From: Clostridium porci
GTDB taxonomy: Bacteria; Bacillota; Clostridia; Lachnospirales; Lachnospiraceae
Assembly (NCBI RefSeq): GCF_009696375.1
Contig: NZ_VUMD01000011.1
Coordinates: 81,914-145,913, forward strand
Direction of reading: 5' to 3'
Length of the DNA stretch: 64,000 bases
The translations under genes were made by a program, and so were the position numbers. The notes under the pieces were generated by a model. That model did no database searches. It worked only from the letters and a program-made list of their open reading frames with translations, and was not told the DNA's origin. This document shows, one piece after another, positions 8,635 to 17,911 of the stretch (the first letter of the stretch is position 1; every line of letters starts with the position of its first letter).

Positions 8635-9993
8635 ATGCAGGAGAATGTGAATTTAAAGAAATTGATGGAGCTGCTGGAGAGCAGGCAGTTCCGGCTTTTA
8701 AAGGAAAAGCTGTCGGAGATGAATGAGGTGGATATTGCCGCCTTTATTGAGGAACTTGATTCTGAGCGGACGGTGGTGGTATACCGTATGCTTTCCAAGG
8801 AGCTTGCCAGCGATGTGTTCGCCTGTCTCCCTGTGGAAACCCAGGAACACATTATTAACAGCATTACCGACTATGAACTGAGCGCCATTGTCAACGATCT
8901 GTTTGTAGATGATGCGGTGGATATGCTGGAGGAGCTTCCGGCCAATGTAGTAAAGCGTGTGCTTAAGAACTCCACTTCTGATACCCGGCAGCTTATCAAC
9001 CAGTTTCTCCAGTATCCGGAGAACAGCGCGGGAAGCATTATGACTGCGGAGTATGTGGGGCTTAAGAAGGCTATGACTGTGAAGGAGGCGTTTTCCTATA
9101 TTCGCAGGCATGGAGTGGATAAGGAGACGATCTATACCTGCTATGTGATGGATGCCAAGCGTACTCTGGAAGGGGTGGTTACAGTGAAGGATTTGCTGAT
9201 GCACCCTTATGAGGAAATGATAGAGAATATTATGGACACGCATGTGATCAAGGCGATTACTACCGATGATCAGGAGGAGGTAGCGGAGCGCTTCCGAAAG
9301 TACGGCCTTTTAAGCCTTCCGGTGGTGGATCATGAGGATCGGCTGGTAGGGATCGTTACCGTGGACGACGTAGTGGACGTTATGGAACAGGAGGCCACGG
9401 AGGATTTTGAAAAGATGGCAGCTATGATTCCAAGTGAGAGGCCCTATCTAAAGACAGGAGTTGTGACGCTGGCGAAGAACCGTCTGGCCTGGCTCCTGAT
9501 TCTTATGATCAGCAGCATGATTACAGGCGGGATTCTGGCTAAGTATGAGGCAGCCTTTGCAGCTATACCCCTGTTGGTTACGTTTATCCCCATGCTTACA
9601 GACACAGGGGGAAATGCAGGCAGCCAGAGCAGCACCATGATCATTCGGGGCATGGCAGTGGGAGAGATTAAACCGTCGGATATTCTCCGGGTTATCTGGA
9701 AGGAGCTTCAGGTGGGGCTGCTTGTGGGTATGCTTCTGGGGCTGGTAAATTATCTTCGATTGGTTATTCTTTATCCGGGACAGGAGCTGCTTTGCCTTAC
9801 TGTAGTTTTGAGCCTGATAGCAACGGTGATTATCGCCAAGACCATCGGCTGTATCCTGCCCATAGCAGCCCAGATATTTCATATGGATCCGGCGATTATG
9901 GCTGCGCCGTTGATTACCACCATCGTGGATGCGGTGAGCTTGGTGCTGTATTTTCAGCTGGCATGCAGGCTGCTTCAGTTAAACGGCGGGTGA
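8635..9993 (+). CDS. mgtE: Magnesium transporter MgtE
   Basis: About 452 residues: an N-terminal superhelical domain, two CBS domains (residues ~130-255, including ENSAGSIMTAEYV and GIVTVDDVVDVMEQEA) and a five-helix membrane domain with the pore signature FIPMLTDTGGNAGSQSS. MgtE is a homodimeric Mg2+ channel whose CBS region closes the pore when Mg2+ is plentiful. The start at MQENVNLKK is preferred because the longer frame to 8578 begins with an out-of-family hydrophobic stretch. The ribosome binding site is weak. Confidence 0.93.
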   Translation: MQENVNLKKLMELLESRQFRLLKEKLSEMNEVDIAAFIEELDSERTVVVYRMLSKELASDVFACLPVETQEHIINSITDYELSAIVNDLFVDDAVDMLEELPANVVKRVLKNSTSDTRQLINQFLQYPENSAGSIMTAEYVGLKKAMTVKEAFSYIRRHGVDKETIYTCYVMDAKRTLEGVVTVKDLLMHPYEEMIENIMDTHVIKAITTDDQEEVAERFRKYGLLSLPVVDHEDRLVGIVTVDDVVDVMEQEATEDFEKMAAMIPSERPYLKTGVVTLAKNRLAWLLILMISSMITGGILAKYEAAFAAIPLLVTFIPMLTDTGGNAGSQSSTMIIRGMAVGEIKPSDILRVIWKELQVGLLVGMLLGLVNYLRLVILYPGQELLCLTVVLSLIATVIIAKTIGCILPIAAQIFHMDPAIMAAPLITTIVDAVSLVLYFQLACRLLQLNGG

Positions 9994-10006
9994 AAGGAAA
10001 AATCTT

Positions 10007-11161
10007 ATGGGGAATGACTGGAGAAGCTTGATTCTCATGGGAGGCAGAGGGCGCCGCATGGGATATGTGGATAAGGGACAGCTTATATATCGGGGAAGGA
10101 CATTTTTAAACAGGATTAAGGATGAGCTTCTTCCCCTGGGCTTGCCCTGTGTTATCTCTACGGCAGACAGGGAGAACCTGACAGGAGAGGATGGGACGAT
10201 TTATGTGAAGGATATTCCAAAGCTGCCTGACGGCAGCGGAGCGGGGCCGATGGGGGGAATCTGGTCATGCTTTCAGAAAACCGGAGCAGAGGGATTTTTT
10301 ACAGTTTCCTGCGACATGCCTTTATTTCGCAGGGAAATGTTTCTGGCGCTGATGGATCGTGTCAGGCCGGAGTATGACGCAGTGCTTTGGAGAACCAGGG
10401 ACGGCCGGATTCAGCCGATGTGCGGTTATTATTCCAGAGCTTGTCTTTTTTCTCTTACAAAGTCTATTAGGGAAAGAAATTACCAGATGACGCGGTTCCT
10501 TTCACAGCTTAACTGTCTGGTGGTAGACACCTCCTTGGAGCATATTCCAGATTACTGGTTTACCAATGTCAATTCACCAGACGCTCTTGAAACGCTAAAA
10601 GGCCGCAAGCTCCCAGTGCTGGCTGTCAGTGGAAGAAAAAACACAGGGAAAACCACCCTGCTGGAACAGCTGGTCAGGAGTCTTTGCGCTGCTGGTATCC
10701 GCGTGGCAGTTATCAAGCATGACGGACATGAGTTTGAAGCCGATGTGCCAGGGACGGACAGCCGGCGCATGAAGGATGCAGGCGCCTATGGCACAGTGGT
10801 TTACTCCGGTACAAAATTTTCAATGGTAAAAGAGAAAGAGGGGCTTAAAGCAGAGGACTTTTTTGGCTGCTTTTCTGAGGCGGACATCATCCTTTTGGAA
10901 GGACAGAAGGATTCTGATTACCTGAAGCTGGAGACGGTAAGACAGGAGATTTCCACGGTTCCTGTATGCAGATCAAATACGGTTCTAGCTTATGTGTCGG
11001 ACGGTAAGGTGGAGCAAAGGGCAGCTGCTGCGGATAAAGAGGCTGGTACAGAGACCTATGGGCCAGCTGCGGTTATGACCAGCCCAAAGCCTGTTTACCA
11101 TTTTCAGGATACGGACCAGCTGACAGAGCTGATTGTGGGGGTGTTGGATGGACATTTTTGA
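10007..11161 (+). CDS. mobA: MobA-MobB fusion, molybdenum cofactor guanylylation
   Basis: A 384-residue fusion. The N-terminal MobA nucleotidyltransferase (LILMGGRGRRMGYVDKG, residues ~8-190) transfers GMP from GTP to molybdopterin. The C-terminal MobB GTP-binding domain starts near residue 203 with the P-loop SGRKNTGKTT. Together they make the bis-MGD cofactor used by DMSO-reductase-family enzymes, such as the one encoded at 22364. The gene follows mgtE by 13 bases and overlaps the Crp/Fnr gene, so it is probably cotranscribed with it. Fusions of the two domains are known in Firmicutes. Confidence 0.9.
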   Translation: MGNDWRSLILMGGRGRRMGYVDKGQLIYRGRTFLNRIKDELLPLGLPCVISTADRENLTGEDGTIYVKDIPKLPDGSGAGPMGGIWSCFQKTGAEGFFTVSCDMPLFRREMFLALMDRVRPEYDAVLWRTRDGRIQPMCGYYSRACLFSLTKSIRERNYQMTRFLSQLNCLVVDTSLEHIPDYWFTNVNSPDALETLKGRKLPVLAVSGRKNTGKTTLLEQLVRSLCAAGIRVAVIKHDGHEFEADVPGTDSRRMKDAGAYGTVVYSGTKFSMVKEKEGLKAEDFFGCFSEADIILLEGQKDSDYLKLETVRQEISTVPVCRSNTVLAYVSDGKVEQRAAAADKEAGTETYGPAAVMTSPKPVYHFQDTDQLTELIVGVLDGHF

Positions 11162-11825
11162 GGTTTCGAATATACTGAAAGCAGCCAGTTCTGCCAGCCG
11201 TTCAGAGATACTGTCCTTTGCTTTTTTCAAACGATATGAAAAGGGTCAGCATGTATTTTTCGACAGGGAAGAAAACAGAAGCCTTTATATTTTGGCAGAA
11301 GGAATGGCTTCTCTTTACAAGCTGAACTCTTTGGGGGAGAAGAAGGTTATATTTGCCTTTGGGCCTGGAAATTTGTTAAATGAGGTCATGTTCCAAGCCT
11401 TGCCGGCATCGATTAGCTGTGAGGTGAGGGAAGACTCTCTGGTGATGGTGATGCCCAGAGATCGGTTCCTTTATGTGATGGAAAAGGACAGAAGCCTTAA
11501 CAGAGCGGTGATGGATGCCATGGCCTTGCGGATACGCCGCCTTTACCGTCAGCTTAAAAATACCACCAACGCGCTGAGCGGAGAGAAACGTCTGGCAGCC
11601 AAGCTTTTCAAGCTGGCTAGAGATAACGGAGTGAAAACAGAGAGAGGCGTTTTGATTGATATGAGCTTAAGCATTACCTATTTGGCTGATATGCTGGGCT
11701 CCAAACGGGAAACGGTATCCAGGCAGGTAAAACGTCTGACGGAGCTTAAGCTGATTTGTATGGAAAAAAACAGAATTTTTGTGCCGGATATCGCTGAATT
11801 AAGCAATTATTTTAAACAGCCGTGA
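11148..11825 (+). CDS. Crp/Fnr-family transcriptional regulator
   Basis: About 225 residues: an N-terminal cyclic-nucleotide-type beta barrel (KGQHVFFDREENRSLYIL, FAFGPGNLLNEVMF) and a C-terminal HTH with TYLADMLGSKRETVSRQVKRL as the recognition region. There is no N-terminal cysteine cluster, so it is not an oxygen-sensing FNR; a ligand in the barrel is more likely. The ATG at 11148 overlaps the end of mobAB. Its linkage to cofactor synthesis suggests control of anaerobic respiration genes such as the asr/molybdoenzyme operon. That is inference. Confidence 0.85.
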   Translation: MDIFEVSNILKAASSASRSEILSFAFFKRYEKGQHVFFDREENRSLYILAEGMASLYKLNSLGEKKVIFAFGPGNLLNEVMFQALPASISCEVREDSLVMVMPRDRFLYVMEKDRSLNRAVMDAMALRIRRLYRQLKNTTNALSGEKRLAAKLFKLARDNGVKTERGVLIDMSLSITYLADMLGSKRETVSRQVKRLTELKLICMEKNRIFVPDIAELSNYFKQP

Positions 11826-11860
11826 TGGAAATTCACGGCTCAATTCTGACTTTTTGTTGT
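11818..11860 (+). terminator. Rho-independent terminator after Crp/Fnr gene
   Basis: AGCCGTGA (11818-11825, including the stop codon) pairs with TCACGGCT (11833-11840) over a 7-base loop. A T-rich stretch with TTTTTG follows. Confidence 0.7.
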
Positions 11861-12255
11861 TCCAATAAATGAGCATGTATGATAGCTTTATTTCATATCC
11901 ATATGGATGAAAAGCCCTTTCTTTTGCCTTAATAAGCATTAAACCAGCAATTCCTTTCCTCATGTAATTCACACTTACTCTTAAACGTTCTAAATAGAAA
12001 GTCTTACTACAATCACAGATTCATTCCAAGCCTTTGTTAGCTTTAGTTATATCACATAATGCAAATGCTGATACAATTTCACATATGTGAACAGAGCCTG
12101 TTTTTTAGACAGTTTTTTTTTGCCTTGTTCTATTTTGAGTTGAACGTTGTTTCGAATAATCTGCTGCTTCAAGAGGTTTACTTTCTTGTTCCACCTCCGA
12201 TAAAGAATAGGTTATAAAAATTTTAGAAATAATGCTTAATGGAGGTGAAACATCT
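11861..12255. other. Gap ahead of recombinase with a 14-bp palindrome
   Basis: No gene seen. TTCACATATGTGAA at 12078-12091 is a perfect 14-bp palindrome, suited to a dimeric regulator. A T8 run follows at about 12113. TTGTTC with TTATAA further on is a weak promoter candidate for the recombinase. Confidence 0.45.
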
Positions 12256-13098
12256 ATGCTTGAAAAACGAATGGCAGATGAATATTTAGAAGACTACCAA
12301 TTATATCTGAGGGAGAATGAAAAATCGAACTTGACGATAAAAAAGTATGTCCATGAGCTGATGTGTTTTTTTCAATTTCTGAATGGAGATACGATTACCA
12401 AAGCAAAGATCCTGGAATACCGGGAATGGTTGCAAAATCAGAATCAGGCACGAACGGTTAACGCGAAGCTCTCAGCTATCCATTCCTATCTGGAATATAC
12501 AGGACTTTCCTGCTGCAAGGTTCGATTTTTAAAAATACAGAGAAATGTCTTTATGGATGATGAAAGGGATTTAAATGAAGCAGAATATCGCCGCTTGCTG
12601 GAGGCAGCAAAAGGCAGTAAGAACCGTCGCCTTTATTATGTGATGGTTGCTATTTGTGGAACAGGAATCCGGGTTAGCGAGCTTCCCTTTTTAACAGTGG
12701 AGGCAGTATGCAGAGGAAAGGTTGAGATTTGCATGAAAGGGAAAACGCGGACCGTTCTCTTAACGAGGGAGTTATTGAAAAAGCTGAAGGCATATGTAAA
12801 GGTATGTGAAATCCAAAGCGGAGTTATTTTCCGCACAAGAAATGGAAAGCCGCTGGACCGCAGCAATATCGGTCATGATATGAAAAAGCTGTGCAAAGCG
12901 GCAAGGGTGAATCCACGGAAAGTATTTCCTCATAACCTACGACATTTATTTGCTAAGAGTTATTATGCTATTAAAAAAAACTTGGCTAATCTGGCAGACA
13001 TACTTGGCCACTCGTCGGTTGAAACAACCCGTATTTATGTGGCAACAGGCGTTCGTGAGCATGAACGTACTCTGCAAAAAATGAGGCTAATCCTATAA
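12256..13098 (+). CDS. Tyrosine recombinase, likely DNA invertase of the adjoining switch
   Basis: A 280-residue recombinase of the XerC/phage-integrase family with an N-terminal SAM-like DNA-binding domain and a complete catalytic set: Arg139 (GTGIRVSEL), Lys163 region (KGKTR), His226 and Arg229 (HNLRH), His252 (GHSS) and Tyr261 (TRIYV). The start follows GGAGGTG by 8 bases. Immediately 3' lie three copies of a recombinase-type site, two of them inverted around a promoter-like segment. It is therefore best read as a dedicated invertase for phase variation, not a prophage integrase; no phage genes are near. Confidence 0.88.
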   Translation: MLEKRMADEYLEDYQLYLRENEKSNLTIKKYVHELMCFFQFLNGDTITKAKILEYREWLQNQNQARTVNAKLSAIHSYLEYTGLSCCKVRFLKIQRNVFMDDERDLNEAEYRRLLEAAKGSKNRRLYYVMVAICGTGIRVSELPFLTVEAVCRGKVEICMKGKTRTVLLTRELLKKLKAYVKVCEIQSGVIFRTRNGKPLDRSNIGHDMKKLCKAARVNPRKVFPHNLRHLFAKSYYAIKKNLANLADILGHSSVETTRIYVATGVREHERTLQKMRLIL

Positions 13099-13122
13099 AC
13101 CACAGAATCAACATTCGGAGGT
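13099..13122 (+). repeat. Third recombination-type site (A), divergent right arm
   Basis: ACCACAGAAT-CAAC-ATTCGGAGGT lies one base after the recombinase stop. It is in direct orientation to site B (13153) and inverted to site C (13392). The left arm matches; the right arm differs from B at two positions. Recombination with B would delete about 54 bp; with C it would give a longer inversion. Confidence 0.7.
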
Positions 13123-13152
13123 ATTGTTCCTGCAATGCGGCCAGTCTTATGA

Positions 13153-13415
13153 ACCGCAGAATCAACATTCTGTGGTAATGGTTGACTTTCGCCTGGACAC
13201 AAACCCTATACATAGTGGTGTATTATACAACCTTCAGTCATAAAAAGCAATCATTTTTTATTAACTTCTAAAAAAAAGCATGCTAAAGAAGCCTGTGAGT
13301 TCATAAAAAGCTTGCAGGTCTACTTTGCGTTTCCGTATTTCTTATCGTTAAAAAACATACTCGATACCCATTGGGTCAATCAAATACTATTACCACAGAA
13401 TGTTGATTCTGCGGT
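13153..13415. repeat. Invertible DNA segment flanked by 27-bp inverted repeats
   Basis: The 27-base repeat at 13153-13179 is the exact reverse complement of 13389-13415. Each holds a core of two inverted 10-base arms (ACCGCAGAAT / ATTCTGTGGT) around a 4-base spacer CAAC, the layout of a tyrosine-recombinase crossover site. The 209 bases between carry a rightward promoter-like sequence (TTGACT at 13182 with TATACA at 13207, 19-base spacing). A leftward one reads TTGATT at 13383-13378 and TATGTT at 13359-13354, with 18-base spacing. In the present orientation the first would read toward the surface-protein genes. Confidence 0.85.
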
Positions 13416-13585
13416 ATGAATGGAAGAAAATATTAAGAAGAGTTGATTTTCAAGACATTTAATACAGGTGAAAGGAGGAGTGATACTGCACATGCTGGAA
13501 AACCAGAATAATAGAGAACGCGGACTACAGGGAATTGCTTGGAAATGAGGATACTATACAGTAAAACAAATGAAAGGAAAATACG

Positions 13586-14893
13586 ATGATAACGAGAACA
13601 ATGAAAGCAAGGATGCTTTCTCTGGCTCTTAGTCTATTGATGATGGTGATACTGTTAGGTAACAGCCTGCTTGCTTACGCCGGAGCAGAAGGATTGTCTG
13701 ATGTAAGGGCTGAGTCTATTGAGAAAGCAACTTCATCCGACGCCAGAAGAGAGGAAGTGAGCAGCGTAGAAATAGAAGAAGATGCTAATACACTAAGAGA
13801 AGAAATAATAGAAGATATAGTTACTGCCACAGATTCAGAAGCGGATAAGATGGATGTGATCGATGGTGAAGTATTAGAGCTGCCGGAAACTCTTGCATTT
13901 AGAACCAGAGCGGCTATTCCAAATAATGATATGGATCTTGATGCAGATAGTTTATATTATGCCAAGGATAAGGGAGAATATTTATCTGTAGTGGATGCAG
14001 AAACCAAAGAAGTGGTAGAAGAATGGGCATTCTGTATACAGAGTAATTATGGAACACCGTCCTATTATGGTGGAGATAGCCATATAGGGGAATATAAACT
14101 TCTGGAGGAATATGATGCAAACGCATTGTATCAGGAGCTAAGAGAAGCCAGTCCGAAAGCAGACTCTGAAACCTGCTTTGTAAGAATCAGAAATGCTATG
14201 TATCTTTTTGCCAGCGATCCAACAAAGATACAGGAAAGATATAGTCTTCCCCGATTTACTTTTTATACGCTGACACAGGATGAGATATATGGATGGAGCA
14301 ATGGTCAGAGAAAGACGAAGTATGGTGTGCAAAATTGGAACGATGCACGCAGTGAGATAGAAACTCTTATATTAAAGGATGATCTGATTCCTTCAAATGT
14401 AGCTGTTGAGATGCGTATATATGACGCTCAGAGAAGAATAGGACATAGCGTACAGTCACTTGCAACATTAAGGATAGCTGAGGAAATAGTTCCTGAGCTT
14501 CCTGAGGACAAGGCATCCTTACGAACCAGCGTGAGCATAGATGGAAGAAGCGCCAGTGACAAGGAGGCGTTACAGGAGGAAGCAGGCTCTAACAAAACAG
14601 TTGTGGATACAATAAGCTATAAGGGCCTGGTGCCAGGTAAGGAATACACCTTGACGGGAAGTCTGATGAAGATAGAGGGAGAACATGCAGTCCAGGTAGG
14701 AAAGAGCGTAAGCAAACGGTTTACCCCTGCGAAGGAGGAGGGAACAGAAAGCATAAGCTTTACCAATGTAACACTGGAAGCGGGAGTGACCTATGTGGTG
14801 TATGAGGAGGCAGAATCCACAGAGGAATTAACCTTTGCCACAGGAACCAAGAAGCACCGGATCGAGCATAAGGATAAGGACGACAAGGCCTAA
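13586..14893 (+). CDS. Surface adhesin, N-terminal part: signal peptide, thioester-like and VaFE domains
   Basis: A 435-residue frame with a Sec signal peptide (residues 1-33, ending ...LLAYAGA), a Glu/Ser-rich linker, and a region at ~120-275 resembling Cys-containing thioester adhesion domains (EWAFCIQSNYGTPS, Cys150). A T-Q ester-bond (VaFE-type) repeat at ~345-430 shows TISYKGLVPGKEYTLTGSL and TPAKEEGT. The stop codon TAA at 14891-14893 is followed in the same frame by the rest of the protein (14897-15505). The frame therefore looks like one gene split by a nonsense change. If translated alone it would be secreted but not anchored to the wall. Domain calls are by motif and moderately sure. 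Confidence 0.75.
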   Translation: MITRTMKARMLSLALSLLMMVILLGNSLLAYAGAEGLSDVRAESIEKATSSDARREEVSSVEIEEDANTLREEIIEDIVTATDSEADKMDVIDGEVLELPETLAFRTRAAIPNNDMDLDADSLYYAKDKGEYLSVVDAETKEVVEEWAFCIQSNYGTPSYYGGDSHIGEYKLLEEYDANALYQELREASPKADSETCFVRIRNAMYLFASDPTKIQERYSLPRFTFYTLTQDEIYGWSNGQRKTKYGVQNWNDARSEIETLILKDDLIPSNVAVEMRIYDAQRRIGHSVQSLATLRIAEEIVPELPEDKASLRTSVSIDGRSASDKEALQEEAGSNKTVVDTISYKGLVPGKEYTLTGSLMKIEGEHAVQVGKSVSKRFTPAKEEGTESISFTNVTLEAGVTYVVYEEAESTEELTFATGTKKHRIEHKDKDDKA

Positions 14894-15505
14894 ACGGTGG
14901 TTGTGGAGAAGCCGGATACGCCGCCGGTAGGCGGAGAGAAGCCCAACCTACCTTCAAAAGGAGGCGGGGACAGTCATACACCTGGTTCAGCCAATGTTAC
15001 GCTGACGGCGATTAAGACCGTGGACGGCCTCATTCCCAATGGAGATTCCTTCACCTTCCTTTTGAAGGATGAAAACGGACAAACGCTCCAGGCTAAAAAT
15101 AATGAGGGCGGCAATATTACCTTTGACAGTATAGCCTTTAATCAGACTGGAACATTTATTTACTATATTACCGAGCAGCCAGGAGAGGATCGTGGCGTCA
15201 ATTATGATACTGCCTCTTACAAGGTGCTTGTGACTGTAACACGGGAGTATGATTATACAGCAAGCGTGGTATACGAGAAAGAGGGACAGCCATATGACGG
15301 AACGCCTGCCTTTGCTAATACCACAACGCCTGTATTGGAACGAGTGGGAGGCTTCAGGCTGGATATTGTACCCAAAACAGAGGATACTAGTGGTATAGAA
15401 ATCTGGGCAATGCTTGCGGCACTTTCCTTCCTGAGTCCGTGCAGCCTGTATCTTTGTGGGAACAGGAAAAAAGGGCAGTATAAAGGAAAGCGTGGAAACC
15501 GTTAA
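14894..15505 (+). pseudogene. Surface adhesin, C-terminal part after in-frame stop: pilin domain and sorting signal
   Basis: This continues the preceding frame without a shift after a single TAA. A Pro-rich linker is followed by a Spy0128/FctA-like pilin isopeptide domain (TAIKTVDGLIPNGDSFTF, YDTASYKVLVTVT). Then come a sortase signal VPKTED, a hydrophobic stretch and a basic tail (CGNRKKGQYKGKR). No ribosome binding site precedes 14897, so separate translation is unlikely. The part is complete at its 3' end, so a single reversion or read-through would restore a ~640-residue wall-anchored protein. The sortase gene follows. Confidence 0.7.
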
Positions 15506-15586
15506 TATAAATCATTGATTTATGGCTGGGAGCTATGGAAAACCCACGGCTTTCAGTCAAATATCAAACAAAGGAGAAAAACAGAG

Positions 15587-15700
15587 ATGCATCAAAACGA
15601 ATTGGTTTTCCACATTATAAAGTCAATTCCTGACGCGAAGGTATCTGTATTTGAGCTGTGCGGAAAGCAGGATGGGAAGGTAAACAGCAGGTATGAATAG
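15587..15700 (+). CDS. Small hypothetical ORF (37 aa) between adhesin and sortase
   Basis: The ATG follows AAAGGAG, and the frame ends 8 bases inside the sortase gene, so it may help couple sortase translation. The product shows HIIKSIPDAKVSVFELCGK and no known domain. It may be a leader or a relic of an adhesin gene. Low certainty. Confidence 0.3.
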   Translation: MHQNELVFHIIKSIPDAKVSVFELCGKQDGKVNSRYE

Positions 15701-16535
15701 ACCGGATCAATCAGACAGACTGATACAGAGAGGCAGATCACGCCGCAGAAGGAGGCGTTGGTATGTATTGCCGGGGCTGGCCTTTTGTGCCACTTTATTT
15801 TGCGTTTCATTATTTATGCTGCTTTCTGGCTTGCTGGGATTATCCAAAGACCAGACAGACTTTGGAAAGCTTTCTGCCAGGGTAAGGAAAGAGCCTTTGG
15901 TGGCAGCAGAACTAAGTGCTTCTATTATGAAAACCTCCGTAGTTCCTATATCAGAACCTTCCCCCTTGCCCCAGTATGCGGAGCTGGCAAAGGAAAATAG
16001 CGATTTGTTTGGCTGGATCAAGATTGAAGGGACGAAGGTAGATTATCCGGTGATGTATACGCCGGACGAACCAGAATACTATCTCCACAGAGCATTTGAT
16101 AAAACAAAATCCACAAGCGGAATCCCCTTTCTGGACGGAGACTATAAGGAACAGGGGAGCAACTACCTTATATACGGTCATAACATGAAAAATGGGACAA
16201 TGTTTAAGACCCTGCTATCCTATAAGGATAAAGAATTTTATAGGAAGCATTCCACCATAGCATTTGATACGATTTATGAAACAGGAACATATGAGGTTGT
16301 GGGAGCCTTCTATTCCAGGGTTTTTTATCAGAATGAGCAAGGTGTGTTCCGTTTTTATAAATATACTGATTTGAGCAGTCCTTCGGTATTTTCCGAGTAT
16401 GTGGAAAAAGTGAAAAAGGCTTCTCTGTATGATACCGGAATATCTGCGAGCTATGGAGATACGTTATTAACATTGATTACCTGTAGTTATCATACGGAGC
16501 ATGGACGGTTTGTGGTTGTAGCTCGAAAGAAATGA
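15693..16535 (+). CDS. srtB: Class B sortase
   Basis: A 280-residue transpeptidase with an Arg-rich cytoplasmic start, a transmembrane anchor (~24-48) and the catalytic set His163 (YLIYGHNM), Cys264 (LITCSYHTEHG) and Arg272. The TLITCS signature and the extra helix region mark it as SrtB type. It would cleave a sorting signal and attach or polymerise the surface protein encoded 5' of it, whose signal is VPKTED. Substrate and enzyme share one operon downstream of the invertible promoter. Confidence 0.92.
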   Translation: MNRPDQSDRLIQRGRSRRRRRRWYVLPGLAFCATLFCVSLFMLLSGLLGLSKDQTDFGKLSARVRKEPLVAAELSASIMKTSVVPISEPSPLPQYAELAKENSDLFGWIKIEGTKVDYPVMYTPDEPEYYLHRAFDKTKSTSGIPFLDGDYKEQGSNYLIYGHNMKNGTMFKTLLSYKDKEFYRKHSTIAFDTIYETGTYEVVGAFYSRVFYQNEQGVFRFYKYTDLSSPSVFSEYVEKVKKASLYDTGISASYGDTLLTLITCSYHTEHGRFVVVARKK

Positions 16536-16589
16536 GATACAGGATACATGTTTGCTTGTCCATGACCAGATGTATGCCGTGGTGCTACT

Positions 16590-16883
16590 ATGTGTAAACA
16601 AACTTATTATAATATGTTGCTGTCTCTGAAAAACAAAGGTGTAATTATCTATAAGCATTCCAACTTGACCAATGATGTTGATATAACCAGTTTGGACAAT
16701 GACTTTTCATATCCATCTGCGTATAAAGAAGGTTATATTAAACAGGAAAGTATTATATTACATATCTGGCGTCTATATTTAACCCCAGAAGGCCGGAAAC
16801 TGAAAACGCACAGAAACAAGAATATGTTGTATATGTTAGCATCGCTTGACAAGGGCACACAGGCGATGCAAAGTGTTTGTTGA
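16590..16883 (+). CDS. Hypothetical protein, possible truncated HTH remnant
   Basis: A 97-residue frame with no clear ribosome binding site. The beginning (KQTYYNMLLSLKNKGVIIYKHSN) resembles the recognition part of a winged helix in replication-initiator or HTH proteins of conjugative elements; the rest has no known match. It lies next to element debris, so a relic is likely. Confidence 0.3.
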   Translation: MCKQTYYNMLLSLKNKGVIIYKHSNLTNDVDITSLDNDFSYPSAYKEGYIKQESIILHIWRLYLTPEGRKLKTHRNKNMLYMLASLDKGTQAMQSVC

Positions 16884-16892
16884 ATTTCAAAG

Positions 16893-17911
16893 TTAGATTT
16901 TCCACTCAATCGACACATGGTCGCTGGTGGCGCGGATTTGAGAGATCAGGCCATCGGCCGCTTGCCGCCTGTCCTCAAAATCAATGTTCAGCCAGTTATC
17001 CAGATGGGCCGGCATGAGCTCGGCCTGTCCAGCCGGCCTTGTTTCCGCCGGCATTTCCGCGATGGCCTTAATCAGCGTTTGGCGGTGGGTATCCAGCTCC
17101 TCAATCTTGCGTTGGCATAGGAGAGCAAAACTGCGTTTGTCCCGGCGAAGTCCGCCGCCTCGTTGACTACTACCGTCCCTTGACTCTTGAAAAATTCATA
17201 CATTTCCAAGTCCGCCTGTGCATAAATGGGATTTTGGAGCAGTTGGGAGATAAAACCCCGTTTGAGCTCCTTATCATAAATCTTGATCCCCATTTCCGCA
17301 AAGTGCTGGGCAATGTCCCCGAATGAGGTGGAGGGGCCGGCGTACATTTCAAACATGAGCCGGGCAATATCCGCGCACTCTTCATCGGGCACCATCATTT
17401 TTGTGCGGATACCCTGAATGGTGGTGGGCTCCAGCTTGAAATAAAAGGGGGCTGCGCCGCTCATGTGGAAACCACGCTGGCACCGGGAGTAGTAGGCGTC
17501 CGTCACACGCTTCTGGATCGTTTTCTGTTCCAGTTGGGCGAACACGATGCAGATATTGAGCATCGCCCGGCCCATCGGGGGCGAGGTATCGAACTTTTCC
17601 GTTGAGGACACAAACTCCACATTGTATGCCTGAAAGGTCTCCATCATGGTTGCAAAGTCCAGAATGGAGCGGCTGATGCGATCCAGCTTGTAAACAACAA
17701 CCTTTTTTATCAGGCCCCGCTTAATATCCGCCAGAAGCTCGTGAAACTTGGGCCGGTCTGTGTTCTTGCCGGAATAGCCCTTGTCCGTGTATTCCTGGAA
17801 GCTGCCTCCCCGCAATTCATATTTGCAAAACTCGATCTGGCCTTCAATGCTGATGCTGTCCTTGCGGTCTGCCGGCTGACTGCTATAAATAGCGTCTATA
17901 TGATTTTCCAT
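16893..17911 (-). pseudogene. Large serine recombinase, degraded and internally deleted
   Basis: The N-terminal part (17911 down to about 17075) matches transposon-type large serine recombinases (DSISIEGQIEFCKYELRGG, VVYKLDRISRSILDFATMM, MGRAMLNICIVFAQLEQKTI). The nucleophile motif, usually YSRQS, reads YSSQP, so the catalytic serine is replaced by proline. After ~270 residues the frame shifts and continues as the true family C-terminus (KIEELDTHRQTLIKAIAEMP ... VSIEWKI) to a stop at 16893. Roughly 200 residues between the two parts are missing. The gene is therefore dead by point mutation, deletion and frameshift. Base composition is richer in GC than the neighbours, as expected for an acquired element. 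Confidence 0.85.

Noticed and set aside
13492..13548. 18-residue frame after AAAGGAGGAG ahead of the adhesin
   Set aside because: Good ribosome site, but the product (MLENQNNRERGLQGIAWK) is too short and unlike any known leader; possibly a relic of a duplicated recombinase start.
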